Source: Peltaster fructicola
Taxonomy: Eukaryota; Ascomycota; Dothideomycetes
Assembly: GCA_001592805.2 (NCBI GenBank)
Contig: CP051140.1
Coordinates: 2,729,501 to 2,793,500 of the forward strand
Reading direction: 5' to 3'
Length of the DNA: 64,000 nucleotides
Part shown: positions 1 through 9,629 of the stretch, piece after piece
How the letters are laid out: every line of letters starts with the position of its first letter
Position numbering within the stretch: the first letter of the stretch is position 1
Program-made: the position numbers and the translations under genes
The notes under the pieces: generated by a model
The model's input: the letters and a program-made list of their open reading frames with translations, nothing else
The model's database searches: none
Told to the model about the DNA's origin: nothing

Positions 1-438
1 AGCTCCGGTAAGGATCTTCAGGTGTGGGATCTCTACACCACTACCGTCGAAGATCTCTCCTTCACAACACCATTCTCAATAAACGTAACGAAAGATGTCG
101 ACTACATGGATTCCTGGTGTATATGGTTCGACATGGGCTTCTCTTCGATACTGCCTACGTCCACTCCTACAAGCTATGCATCGATATCAGAGATCAAGAA
201 GCAGCCTGGCGCTGTAGTGTTCACGACTAGCCCTGCAGGCAAAAGAACGCATTGGCAAGCTGGAGTATGTGTCATCGAGCCTGGAACTGTCAAGACAAGC
301 AAGTTGGCGTCTGGAGATTCAATCACAGGAACACTTCGATATGCCAAGGGAGACGAAAGTCGTGCACTCGAGATCGAAGTCTGTTGGACATTACCTAACG
401 ATACAACGGAGAACAAGAAAGTCTGGAAGATGCGGTAG
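1..438 (+). CDS. Protein arginine N-methyltransferase, PRMT3-like (3' end only)
   Basis: The open frame enters from the left edge and ends at TAG 436-438, giving 145 C-terminal residues. The sequence matches the beta-barrel half of class I arginine methyltransferases. It has a run of strand-like segments, then a T-H-W motif (about residue 84) that fits the conserved THW loop of PRMTs, and a final strand pair. These enzymes transfer methyl groups from S-adenosylmethionine to arginines of RNA-binding, ribosomal and histone proteins. The AdoMet-binding half lies outside the window, so PRMT3 versus another class I PRMT is not settled. No intron is seen in this part. Confidence 0.75.
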   Translation, partial: SSGKDLQVWDLYTTTVEDLSFTTPFSINVTKDVDYMDSWCIWFDMGFSSILPTSTPTSYASISEIKKQPGAVVFTTSPAGKRTHWQAGVCVIEPGTVKTSKLASGDSITGTLRYAKGDESRALEIEVCWTLPNDTTENKKVWKMR

Positions 439-548
439 CTGTGATCAAGATTGCTGGTATTGCAGTGTCTATGGACTCTTGAGCAATATGAGCTGTATGA
501 ATGAATCAGATTACCTGGACAGTATCGCGATTCTAACCTCCTGATGCG

Positions 549-1376
549 TTAGAGCTGGAACTCTGAGTCTCGTCGGAGCTGTGCTATGAGCTTGCGATGA
601 GTCCATGGATCACATTGGTGGCAGAAGTAATCCTCTTTGGTGTCTTTTGGTACTGCATCTACCATACACTCGGTATGTTGCCAAACTCTGCATGTGTCGC
701 ATTGTATCATTGGGTCTTTGTCATCCTTTGTACAGCCGCAGGCGCAGCGGACAGCTTCTTCATCACCTTCTGCAATGGTGAAGAACTCAGGAAGGAGGTG
801 AGCATCAGCTACAGTGTCCTTCCTCTTCCTGACCCTCCTGGCGACGCCTCTGAAACGGTGTTCGAGGAACTCTCGTCGCAGAGTGGATGCCTTCTTTGCT
901 TGCAGTACGTTGCTAGGCAGCTGATGACCATTCATGATTGGTATTTGTACGCCTTTGCCGGCGCAAGGCGGCTGAAACTTGCTTCTTGGCTTGTTCTCTG
1001 CTATGGTGATGGCGGAGCCTGCGACCTTGGTCTTCTTTGGTGCCGGGATGTCCTCGATGGGTTCTTCATGTCGAACACGCTTTCGGCCAGCAGTTCCCAG
1101 AGCTGACGATGGCCGTGTGACACGATCGACCACCGAAGAAATTCTGGGAAGCTTTGGCTTGAGAGCGGAAAGCTTTGCGAATGTGTGTCGTCTCTCCGAA
1201 ACGTCGATGTCGGCCGGCAGCAGCCGGGACCACTCATTGTCAGAGAAGACGACCATGGCATCTTCACGCGCGAGGGAGAAGAAGGCGACACGAGCAACGC
1301 CCGCACAGTGGCTGCTCATACGAACCAGACCACGTGCATAGACGTACTCTTCGAAGGTGTATGGGAGCTCAGACAT
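549..1376 (-). CDS. PHD-finger protein
   Basis: Single-exon gene of 275 residues with ATG at 1376. The C-terminus (about residues 210-257) carries a C4HC3 PHD zinc finger: C-A-C, then C-D-T-C, H-T-E-C and C-H-Q-C with correct spacing. PHD fingers commonly read histone H3 tails, and this finger is most like those of Set3/MLL5-type proteins. No SET domain is present. The middle is basic and low in complexity, with likely nuclear localisation signals (K-R-V-R, P-K-K-T-K). The gene converges on the methyltransferase to its left, about 110 bases away. A role in a chromatin complex is inference. Confidence 0.7.
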   Translation of the reverse strand: MSELPYTFEEYVYARGLVRMSSHCAGVARVAFFSLAREDAMVVFSDNEWSRLLPADIDVSERRHTFAKLSALKPKLPRISSVVDRVTRPSSALGTAGRKRVRHEEPIEDIPAPKKTKVAGSAITIAENKPRSKFQPPCAGKGVQIPIMNGHQLPSNVLQAKKASTLRREFLEHRFRGVARRVRKRKDTVADAHLLPEFFTIAEGDEEAVRCACGCTKDDKDPMIQCDTCRVWQHTECMVDAVPKDTKEDYFCHQCDPWTHRKLIAQLRRDSEFQL

Positions 1377-1506
1377 TGTCGTACAAGGGAGTCTTTTGTT
1401 GGTAGTAGTGGTGGAGAGTTTCGATGATCGTAGAGAAGTGCATAGATGGGATCACATGGAAAGAAAGGAGATGGGAGTGCTTGAAGGAGTATTTGAAAGA
1501 CATACC

Positions 1507-1737
1507 TCACCTCCATGTGAAATACATGTGGTTTTGAAGTGAATTGAGAGCTGCTCGACAGCTGATTGTGGTAACCTCATTCAAAGGCAACCTGACAATC
1601 GACCTTGTCTCAGCAGCTGCAAAGTCCACAAGTTCAATTGAGCCGCTATCATCGTAGAACGTAGCGTTGAGCATGTCAGCAACATGTAATGCACTTGTCA
1701 TAGTGCTTGCTCGCAGATCTGACGATTGCTGTATCAT
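1507..1737 (-). CDS. Possible small protein of 76 residues (weak)
   Basis: A 76-residue open frame with a true ATG at 1737 and a stop beside the 5' side of the PHD gene. Its composition looks protein-like, with alternating hydrophobic and acidic residues. It has no recognisable domain and no signal peptide. It lies in the 590-base gap between the PHD gene and the tRNA methyltransferase gene, which run away from each other. It could equally be 5' UTR sequence or an exon of a longer undetected transcript. Apart from this frame, I see nothing in 1377-1965. Confidence 0.25.
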   Translation of the reverse strand: MIQQSSDLRASTMTSALHVADMLNATFYDDSGSIELVDFAAAETRSIVRLPLNEVTTISCRAALNSLQNHMYFTWR

Positions 1738-1965
1738 GACCTCTGAGCAAAGTCAATGGCGAAGCGATGTGAAACGTTGATGATGTGTTCCAGTAGTGCT
1801 GGGTCCTCGTCAGAAAGACACAGTAGAGAATGCTGGTGAAGGACTGTCGTCGAAATCGTCTATAGAGCTTGACTTCACCGCCTGAAGTGAAGCGGAATTC
1901 TGCCACCGAAGAATATCGAAATAGTCCGCATTAGCAAAGACATACGACTACATCTACACTACAAT

Positions 1966-4596
1966 ATGGGTCGCGGCAAGTTCAGGAAGGGCGGCCGAGG
2001 CGGCAACAGAGGCGGCGGACACAACAATCGCGGCAATCGTGGTCCCCAGGTTGACAACCGTGTGTCTTTTGCAGAAGTTCCCAAAGTCAATGAGAAGTTC
2101 GAGCGTTACTACAACACAATCAATATCGTACCCGAGGGACCTGAGCGAGAAGCCTTCTGGACAGCATATCGTCGAGAGCTACCGAACGCTTTCCGATTCA
2201 CCGGCTCCAGAGGTCATGCGCAGACCGTTCGCAAGAATCTCACCGAACGATTCTTTCCTATTCTCGAGAAGATTCAGCACGATGGAAAGCCAGTCGAGTT
2301 ACCAAAGCAGATGCCATGGTATCCTGATGGCTTAGCCTACAGTATGACTACACCAAAGAATGTCATTAGGAAGTACGAGCCATTCAAGGAGTTCCAGAAA
2401 TTCTTGGTGAGCGAGACAGGTGTTGGCAATATCTCGAGACAAGAGCAGGTTTCAATGATACCACCTTTATTGTTGGACGTGCAGCCACATCATACGGTGC
2501 TGGACCTTTGCGCTGCTCCAGGAAGCAAAAGTGCGCAATTGATTGAGGCTATACATGCTGGTGAGGAAGAAAGAGTCGCACAAGCAATTGCAGCTGCTAA
2601 GGAGGGTTCTACGAATACGTCAGAGGACTACGGGAGGTCGACGGGACTTCTTGTCGCAAACGATGTCAACTACTCGCGTGCGCAGATGTTGATACATCAG
2701 GTCAAGCGACTCAACTCTCCAAACATCATTGTCACAAATCATGATGCAACTATGTTCCCATCGATCGCTCTGCCACCAATAACGACAGCAGATTCATCGA
2801 AGCCGCCTCCTGGAAGGTATCTCAAGTTTGATCGAATCCTTGCAGATGTGCCGTGCAGTGGCGATGGTACAGCACGCAAGAATCCCAATGTATGGAAAGA
2901 TTGGACACCCGTGAATGCTCTTGGACTATACCTAACACAAGTTCGCATTCTTGTGCGCTCATTGCAGATGCTCAAAGCTGGTGGCCGCGTTGTCTACTCA
3001 ACGTGCTCCCTCAACCCGCTCGAAGACGAAGCAGTAGTCGCATCAGCCATTGAGAGATGTGGTGGCACTGAGAAGGTCAAGCTCATCGACTGTTCCGACC
3101 AGCTCCCAGAGCTGAAGCGAGTGCACGGTCTCACCGACTGGAGCATCATGGCGAAAAGTGGACAGATCTACGAGTCATGGGAGGAAGCACAACAGTACGA
3201 ACCTGATAACAACAAGGTCAAGGTTGTGCCTGGTATGTTCCCGCCAGATGCCAGGGAGAGCATTCCTCTTGAGCGCTGCATGCGTGTATACCCACATATG
3301 CAGGACACTGGTGGCTTCTTCATTGCCGTGCTTGAGAAGCAGAGTGAGCTGAGGGCAAAACCAGAAGCAGACAGCAAATGTGCCAACCGAGACTGGAAAT
3401 TTGACGCAACCGAGCTAGCTCCAGTCACTGCGCTAGTGAATGAGATGCAGCAAGCACCAACTGACGGCTCTGGACATGCTGCAGTCCGGCTGGAAACCGC
3501 TGAAAAGCTAGCACCAGCACCAGAAGCTACTACCGAAGTGAGCGCAGCTGAACGTAGCAATGAGCCCGTCGTAACACCTGCCCTGAAAAGAAAGCTCGAG
3601 GACACTACCTTTGACGAGAATGGTGTCAAGCGTACCAAGACCGAGGACGATCAGACCAACGATATCGAAGCTCAGCCTCATGAGCATCTCCCTCTCCCAC
3701 CGAGTGTGCAGCAAGGTCTTGAAGGAAGCGGTGAGCAAAAGACGCAAGCCAATGGTAGCCCAGCTGCCACATCTCAGGCCAAGCCGAACAAGCCTGGTCG
3801 TGGCGAGCAAGCTGCTGGTGAAGCGTTCAAGTATCTCTCACCAACTCATCCGGAGCTTGAGCGTATCTATGATTTCTATCAAATCCACTCCGCCTTCCCT
3901 CGCGATCGCTTCCTGGTGCGCAACCATGCTGGCGACCCAGTCAAGGGCATTTACTACACCTCACAGCTTGCCAAGGAGATCCTCCTGCAAAACGAAAGCA
4001 GAGACATGAAGTTTGTGCATGCTGGAGTCAAGATGTTCATGAAGCAGGATGCACAAGGGCAGGAGAATGTCTGTCGATGGCGTATTCAAACTGAAGGTCT
4101 CCCTATCATTGAAGGCTGGGTGGGCCCAGAACGTACCGTCAAGCTCTGGCGAAGGTCCACGCTGCGCAAACTATTGGTAGAGATGTTTCCAAGGCTTGGC
4201 GGCGAAGAGGGCAAGGAAGGTTGGAGACAGCTTGGCGAGATTGGCGAGCAAGTTAAAGACAAGGTAATGGGCTGCTGTGTCCTTCGAGTAGAGGCCAGAA
4301 AGGATGGGCAGATTCAGGATGACGGAGGCTTCGACGAACCAGTCGTGATGCCGCTATGGCGAAGTCTCCATTCCCTCAACCTCATGCTGCCCAAGGAGGA
4401 GAGGAGAGCTCTGCTGCTTAGAGTGTTCAACGAAGATGTCGAATTGGTCAATAACTCACAGCCACGGCAGTCAGATGCTGATGCTACATCGAGCAAATCT
4501 GCAACCAAGGATACGAATGGTGTCAAAGCAGTCAGCGACACTGCGGTAGCGGCTGAGAACGAGGACGAAGCCGACGAAAACGAGAGCCATGACTGA
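1966..4596 (+). CDS. NCL1: tRNA (cytosine-5)-methyltransferase Trm4/Ncl1 (NSUN2 family)
   Basis: Intronless gene of 876 residues that makes 5-methylcytosine in tRNA in the nucleus. The order of motifs is that of the RsmB/NSUN family: an Arg/Gly-rich start, the AdoMet loop D-L-C-A-A-P-G-S-K (about residue 180), motif IV A-D-V-P-C-S-G-D-G (about 300) and motif VI S-T-C-S-L-N-P (about 345). The P-C-S and T-C-S cysteines correspond to the release and catalytic cysteines. A Lys/Glu-rich linker (about 500-620) separates the catalytic part from a conserved C-terminal region. Length is somewhat above yeast Trm4. The start sits at the first ATG after a pyrimidine/adenine-rich leader. All key residues are present. 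Confidence 0.93.
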   Translation: MGRGKFRKGGRGGNRGGGHNNRGNRGPQVDNRVSFAEVPKVNEKFERYYNTINIVPEGPEREAFWTAYRRELPNAFRFTGSRGHAQTVRKNLTERFFPILEKIQHDGKPVELPKQMPWYPDGLAYSMTTPKNVIRKYEPFKEFQKFLVSETGVGNISRQEQVSMIPPLLLDVQPHHTVLDLCAAPGSKSAQLIEAIHAGEEERVAQAIAAAKEGSTNTSEDYGRSTGLLVANDVNYSRAQMLIHQVKRLNSPNIIVTNHDATMFPSIALPPITTADSSKPPPGRYLKFDRILADVPCSGDGTARKNPNVWKDWTPVNALGLYLTQVRILVRSLQMLKAGGRVVYSTCSLNPLEDEAVVASAIERCGGTEKVKLIDCSDQLPELKRVHGLTDWSIMAKSGQIYESWEEAQQYEPDNNKVKVVPGMFPPDARESIPLERCMRVYPHMQDTGGFFIAVLEKQSELRAKPEADSKCANRDWKFDATELAPVTALVNEMQQAPTDGSGHAAVRLETAEKLAPAPEATTEVSAAERSNEPVVTPALKRKLEDTTFDENGVKRTKTEDDQTNDIEAQPHEHLPLPPSVQQGLEGSGEQKTQANGSPAATSQAKPNKPGRGEQAAGEAFKYLSPTHPELERIYDFYQIHSAFPRDRFLVRNHAGDPVKGIYYTSQLAKEILLQNESRDMKFVHAGVKMFMKQDAQGQENVCRWRIQTEGLPIIEGWVGPERTVKLWRRSTLRKLLVEMFPRLGGEEGKEGWRQLGEIGEQVKDKVMGCCVLRVEARKDGQIQDDGGFDEPVVMPLWRSLHSLNLMLPKEERRALLLRVFNEDVELVNNSQPRQSDADATSSKSATKDTNGVKAVSDTAVAAENEDEADENESHD

Positions 4597-5656
4597 TGCA
4601 TAGGGGACATGTATAGGAGGAGACAAGGTATTTGTATCATATAGTGCTTCACGTATGAAGCCGAAGCATATAGCAATAGTTCATGGTGATAATCTACTGC
4701 TCAAGCATACTCTCTACGATCAGCTCAGTGAATGCTCTTAGACTTCTTAGTGATTCACTCATCTTGGAGCCTTTGTCCTGGCTCGTGATGCTCACTGAGC
4801 TACAGTAGACGCCTCATACCGTAGTATACTACGTGAAGAGACTCTGTTCGTCGCTGTACTGAAGGTGTCGTTGTATCAAGCAATCTGCATAGGCTACAGA
4901 GCAACTGGTCAAGTTGTTGGTGCTCGTCGCAGCAAGCACATCGTTATAGGTCGTCAGTGAATGGCTTTTTGGCGTAGATGTAGAGCATCAGGAAGATACC
5001 TTGTGCCCTTTGAGTCCTTGCTTGTCTCTCTTTTCTTGCGCCCCAGCTAGTCGCCTCCTTTCACGTCTGGCCTCTATGTTAGTCGTGTAATGCAGACAGA
5101 CTCTGGTTCCGCGGTGCGTGGCCTACTCGACGCGCACGCTGCTACAGCGAAGACATCGCTTTAGTGGGCAGGCTGTACGAGATTATGAGCAGATGGCCAG
5201 CGCCTTCTCTGCTGATGTAGCAGGGCATCGCTCTCGAGCTCGACGCCGATGCGAGGTTCGACGATATGGTCACAACTGTGAAAGAGTATGGATGCTGTTA
5301 TTGAAAACGAGATCTATCATTCACTCTCTGAATTCTGATGACGCAACACCTGCCCATCATGGAATTTGAGTCTTGGCACAAAGGGACAAAATCAGATTGA
5401 GCATCATAGTAGTACAGGATATCTCATGGCTGATGCTGACATCAGTCGCCTCCCTACGCATATAAACATTCCTTACAACACAGCATTCAGCTCCTGTAGC
5501 TGCGCAAGCAGATACGCAGACAGCATCTCACTCAGACTGCCCCAACGTCTCTTGCTCTCCAGCAAGAAGACTTGCCCGACCAAACACCATGTCGACTACT
5601 CGGATGAGGGTTCAGGAGTGAGAAAGCCAGCTTGTGCTGCGGAACCAGGTTCACGA
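4597..5656. other. Intergenic, no supported gene
   Basis: About 1.06 kb between the 3' ends of two convergent genes. Open frames of up to 134 codons occur, but none has a protein-like pattern, a domain or intron-linked continuation that I can support. It presumably holds 3' UTRs. Confidence 0.5.
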
Positions 5657-6448
5657 TCAGGACGTCGGTGCTTTTGCTTTGGGCCCGAGGATGCGTACGC
5701 TGTTTCTAGAGAGCTTAGTAATGTACTGCACTTGTGCTGTCCCGACCTCTGGCTCGGAATCAGGCTCTAAAGATACAGACTTACGTTTCTTCGATGACAC
5801 CTTCTCAGACTCACTGTCGCTGAAGTCGCGACGCTTGTATGAAGGACCGGCATCCTCAGAATCGCTGGCGAGCTTATCTTCGTCAGAGCTGAGCTCTTGT
5901 CCAACGTTGAAGCGCTTGAAGATCTTCTTGCGTTGACCCATGAAGGCGGAGAAGGCATTTGGGCGAGGCTTGTAGTTCGGTATGTGCTTGATGTTGTCCA
6001 ACTCGTGCTCATCAGGCTCGAGCTCGTACTGATACTTCTCGATGAGGTTCTTCATTGCAGCATAGATGGCAGTGTCTTGTTCGAGCGGCTGCTTGTCCAT
6101 ACCAAGTGGGTGGCCGAGGCCATCAACAACAGAGAACTTGAAGAGCTGTTGGTGAACAATGTCGGCATTGTCCGACTCTTTCACCAATCTCTCCTGAGCA
6201 GTCTCGAACTCGGCCTTGGTGCGGTATGGTGTTGGACCACCTTCGATTGCAGGGATGTACCAGCCCTTGGTGGATTGAGTCGGGAATGGTGAGCCATCAC
6301 CCAGTCGCTTGCGTTCTGATGCAGCGAGAAACTCAGCTTCTGCTCCAAGAATGATGTCTGTGAAGTAGCTATCTGGCAGTTGACTTCGATCAACTGTCTC
6401 ATCGGTTCGAGATGCTCGGTTGGCAGTTTGGCGGAGGGTTGGAGCCAT
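5657..6448 (-). CDS. Conserved-looking hypothetical nuclear protein
   Basis: Single exon, 263 residues, ATG at 6448. The first 170 residues look folded (mixed hydrophobic and charged, several aromatic residues). The tail from about 175 is a Ser/Asp/Glu-rich acidic stretch interrupted by basic clusters such as K-K-R-K. That layout is typical of nuclear proteins with casein-kinase sites. I recognise no domain and assign no function. The 3' end converges on the tRNA methyltransferase gene. Confidence 0.65.
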   Translation of the reverse strand: MAPTLRQTANRASRTDETVDRSQLPDSYFTDIILGAEAEFLAASERKRLGDGSPFPTQSTKGWYIPAIEGGPTPYRTKAEFETAQERLVKESDNADIVHQQLFKFSVVDGLGHPLGMDKQPLEQDTAIYAAMKNLIEKYQYELEPDEHELDNIKHIPNYKPRPNAFSAFMGQRKKIFKRFNVGQELSSDEDKLASDSEDAGPSYKRRDFSDSESEKVSSKKRKSVSLEPDSEPEVGTAQVQYITKLSRNSVRILGPKAKAPTS

Positions 6449-7075
6449 GGTGATGGTGTATCGTGAGCTTGTAATGTGTGTTGTGGTGCGTTAAGAGGTA
6501 CTTCGCTAGGCTTTGAAATGAAAGTCAGAGGTCGACGTGCAAGTGATATACTCGCCAGGCTAGAAATCCACGGTTGTGTTAGAAATGGGTGAAAAGCGAG
6601 GCAGCTTCTGATGGTGTAAACAAGGGCTTTCTCTTCCAGACAGAGTCTCACAAAGAATAACGCATCATTGTGCAAAGCTTTGGCACAAAGCGGCGCATCA
6701 CTTTGCTTGTCCCTATGATCCAACGTCATGTCGAACATCCTAGCAATTGTAAAATGGCGGGAGGTTGTTCACAGGTTCTAGAGTGCACAAACACTCTCAT
6801 TCTGCAAGATCTGCTGATTTTGGAATGCCGTTGCTGCTTCACAGTGTACTACCTTTTGTGCTTGTAGCAGCCTGTGAGTTGAGCTTGACCTCGTATGTCT
6901 CCCAGCGTTCTTACAGCATCGAAGCCTTTCCTCCCAGTATCCTGCACACCGGTGGCTGGGTTGACCAGAGCTGCGTACTTTCGACAGACGCCATGGGAGT
7001 GCTGATCATCCAGCGATATGGCGATAGCCGCCCACTCCGCTCACTGGTACAGACCTTGATATTAACCAATGCTCG
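6449..7075. other. Intergenic, no supported gene
   Basis: About 630 bases between the start of the predicted nuclear protein gene and the 3' end of the hydrolase gene, both on minus. It must contain the promoter of the former. I see no clear TATA box or coding segment. Confidence 0.45.
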
Positions 7076-9253
7076 TCATGGGAAGTACTGATTTATATCC
7101 ACGAGTGCATTCCATAAGGCGATATCAGTCTCTCCTTTCGGTATTGCTGGTCTTGAGCCTCTGACATATCCTTGTAATGGCAGCATGTCGGGCGTGCAGA
7201 GCGCAAAGTCCAGGTCATCCTCTGGTCTTGGCATTTCTCCAGTCTGGAAGTAGCGGCGCAACGCTTTGCCCGTGCACATCGAAGGACTTGCATAGCTGCA
7301 ATGACCCTCACTATCTTGTTGGAGTACGATAGCTCCATCGAAGCCTTTCGCCATGGTGAACGCATTGCGGACCGGGGTGACAGGGTCGTAGGTATTGCCA
7401 ATAAAGAGGATAGGATGTGCAGTCCTTGCCACAAAGTCACCGCTGTATCTCCAGGCTGGCCTTACTTGCCAGGCGGTACAAGGCATCTGTATCTCAGCCC
7501 AGCTTGCGCCGATCAGTGAGGACTGGGCAATGATCGTGTCGGCATATTCCTTGTATTCTTCCTTGGTCTGCTTCGTCCGAGGAAGCCCGTCTGAGCAAGC
7601 AATACCCCAAGTAGCAGCTGAGTTGAACTCTTCCATACCTCGGTGGCATGATGGGCTGTAAGGGCCGTCCGTAAGACATGACTTACTGAGTGGTTTGCCG
7701 ATGGGCGGTGTTTGCGAGACCTTGAAAGCTTCCAACATCGGAGCTCTGTTCTGCTCCAGCTCATGAAGGGTCTGCACAATGACAGGAAAGTCTCTGAGAA
7801 GGTTGTAAACAAGACTCCTGATCATGGTCTCGTAGTCATGGTGGTTGACTGACGCAGGGCCATGAGTAGCATTCCCTTGGCGTCCTACCGGATTCTGTCG
7901 GAACTTCTCGAGTATACCGACCACTCGATCGATGATGGCGGCTGGACCATCTTCATGCCACAGGGGGCAATTGTCTCTACCACCAGCCCAGCAGTATTCA
8001 GCCAGTTTGAGAAACGCCATGTCAGTATCTTGCAGATTAGTGGTCCATCCTCCAGCCATGTAGTCGTGACTATTGACGACACCATCGACCACGAGCCGTG
8101 AGATGCGGTCTGGAAACATGGCGGCTATATGTGCGCCTAGTATCGAACCGTAGGAGAAACCCCAGTAGTGGACGAGTTCGGCGCCTTTCTTGTAAGCTGT
8201 ACGTTGCCGAATAGCTGCTTGTTCTTCAGACGTGAATATAGTGGCAGACTCCAACAAACGCTGTGCTTCAGCTGCTCGCCACTCTCCATGGCGTTCAAAG
8301 ACTTCAACGACATCGCGAGCCACTGGAGCGCTCGACATGTGCTTTCCGATGCCCTGTTCATCGTCAGTATAGTTTGAGAAGTCAATCCCTAATAGAGCGA
8401 TGGAAGCTACAACGATTGCCTTGCTTGACCCGTAGGGAGAGGGAGCCAGAGCTTCTTGGAAGTCGCTCGACGTGACGAAGTCCCTGTGATTCCTTTGAGT
8501 AGCTGCTTCGATGATTGCTCTCGCTGTACCAGGGATCGACCGTGGCATCATGATGGGAGACAGACATCTTTGGCAGCACGCTGACTACAACCTTCAGCGA
8601 CAGCGCGATAGCGTGACCAGAGGTTGTCGAAGGATGTAGCAGTATCACCAATGTACCCTACCGCTCTCTGCTCGATTACCCAAGTGGCCAGCTCAAGATG
8701 ATTCGGAAAGCATTGGAGTGCGGGTCTGGTGTTATTCACACCTCTGGGGTCGAATGAGATGATGTCGAAGTTTTTGGCTGCCGAGCTATTGTTGTCAGGA
8801 CCCGCAGACACGATGGTGCGAAACTGGTGACCTCCGTTGATCACCTGAGCCACGCCAGAATCGCCCGGGCCGCCAGGATTGAAGAAGACTGCACCGCCGT
8901 AGGTTGAATCCGTGATAGGAACTGTGGCTTCGAGCTTGATCACAGCCAATTCGACAGTCCTGTCTGACTCAGTCGTATTATGATGCCAGTCCATAGGCAC
9001 CTGCAAACGGGCGCATTTGAACTTGCTGAAGCAGTCGTGCCAGACGAAAGATTCTTGAGCTTCTACCTACGCATAATCAGTAACGCACCACACCACACTG
9101 CGCTGCTATGCGCACATTGTCCCAGTCGAAATTGTGTGAATTGGTGTTGGTCGGCAAGACTGGGTGTTGGTCAATCACGATTGCAGATGCCCTCAGCGAA
9201 AAGGCTGCGAGCTGTGCAAAGACCATTTGAAGTACTGTGGCAAAGCTGAGCAT
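7076..9253 (-). CDS. Secreted serine hydrolase, TAP-like / peptidase S33-type alpha/beta hydrolase
   Basis: Three exons: 9253-9116, 9066-8566 and 8353-7076, giving 638 residues. Intron 1 (9067-9115) and intron 2 (8354-8565) both start with GT and end with AG and keep the frame. Splicing joins F-D-W-D-N to V-E-A-Q and A-A-K-D to G-I-G-K-H-M, restoring the family pattern. The first ATG, at 9253, begins a signal peptide (hydrophobic to about residue 24, ending A-S-A). The oxyanion region N-P-G-G-P-G-D-S-G, the nucleophile G-F-S-Y-G-S, the acid Y-D-P-V-T-P and E-G-H-C near the end form the expected triad. Homologues release N-terminal residues or tripeptides from peptides. An extracellular protein-scavenging role is inferred. 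Confidence 0.85.
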
Positions 9254-9629
9254 TGTCCTCACTATATTGGAATGGTGATCGAACGATTGAAGGTTGGTCT
9301 ACCAAGCTCGATATTTAAAGGATTTATGTCATCCACTACGACGGAGTTGAAGCATCACATCACCTGCAGCTCCAACGGAATTCGGAGTTGCTTCTTTTAG
9401 TGTTCGGAGTGCTCACTCACCCACGACCAGATAATGTGCTGAGGTCTAAGCACACGGCGTCGGCAACTGGAACTCTTAGGGACTGACTGCTTGTTCATCA
9501 ACGATTTCATCTGCGCTAACGAGCTGGAGGTCGGACAAGGATACGGCACATGTGAAACCTATAGAAGAAGAGCTTGCGAGAAAGAGTTGTTTGTGTATGC
9601 TAGATTTATCTGTTGCTCTCGGTACAGTA
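9254..9629. other. Intergenic
   Basis: 376 bases between the hydrolase start and the Rav1 stop, both on minus. It should hold the hydrolase promoter. An AT-rich element (reverse of tatttaaagg, near 9310) lies about 55-60 bases upstream of the hydrolase ATG and could serve as a TATA-like box. Confidence 0.35.

Noticed and set aside
597-1106. 169-codon plus-strand frame
   Set aside because: Antisense to the PHD gene and cysteine-rich by chance; no domain.
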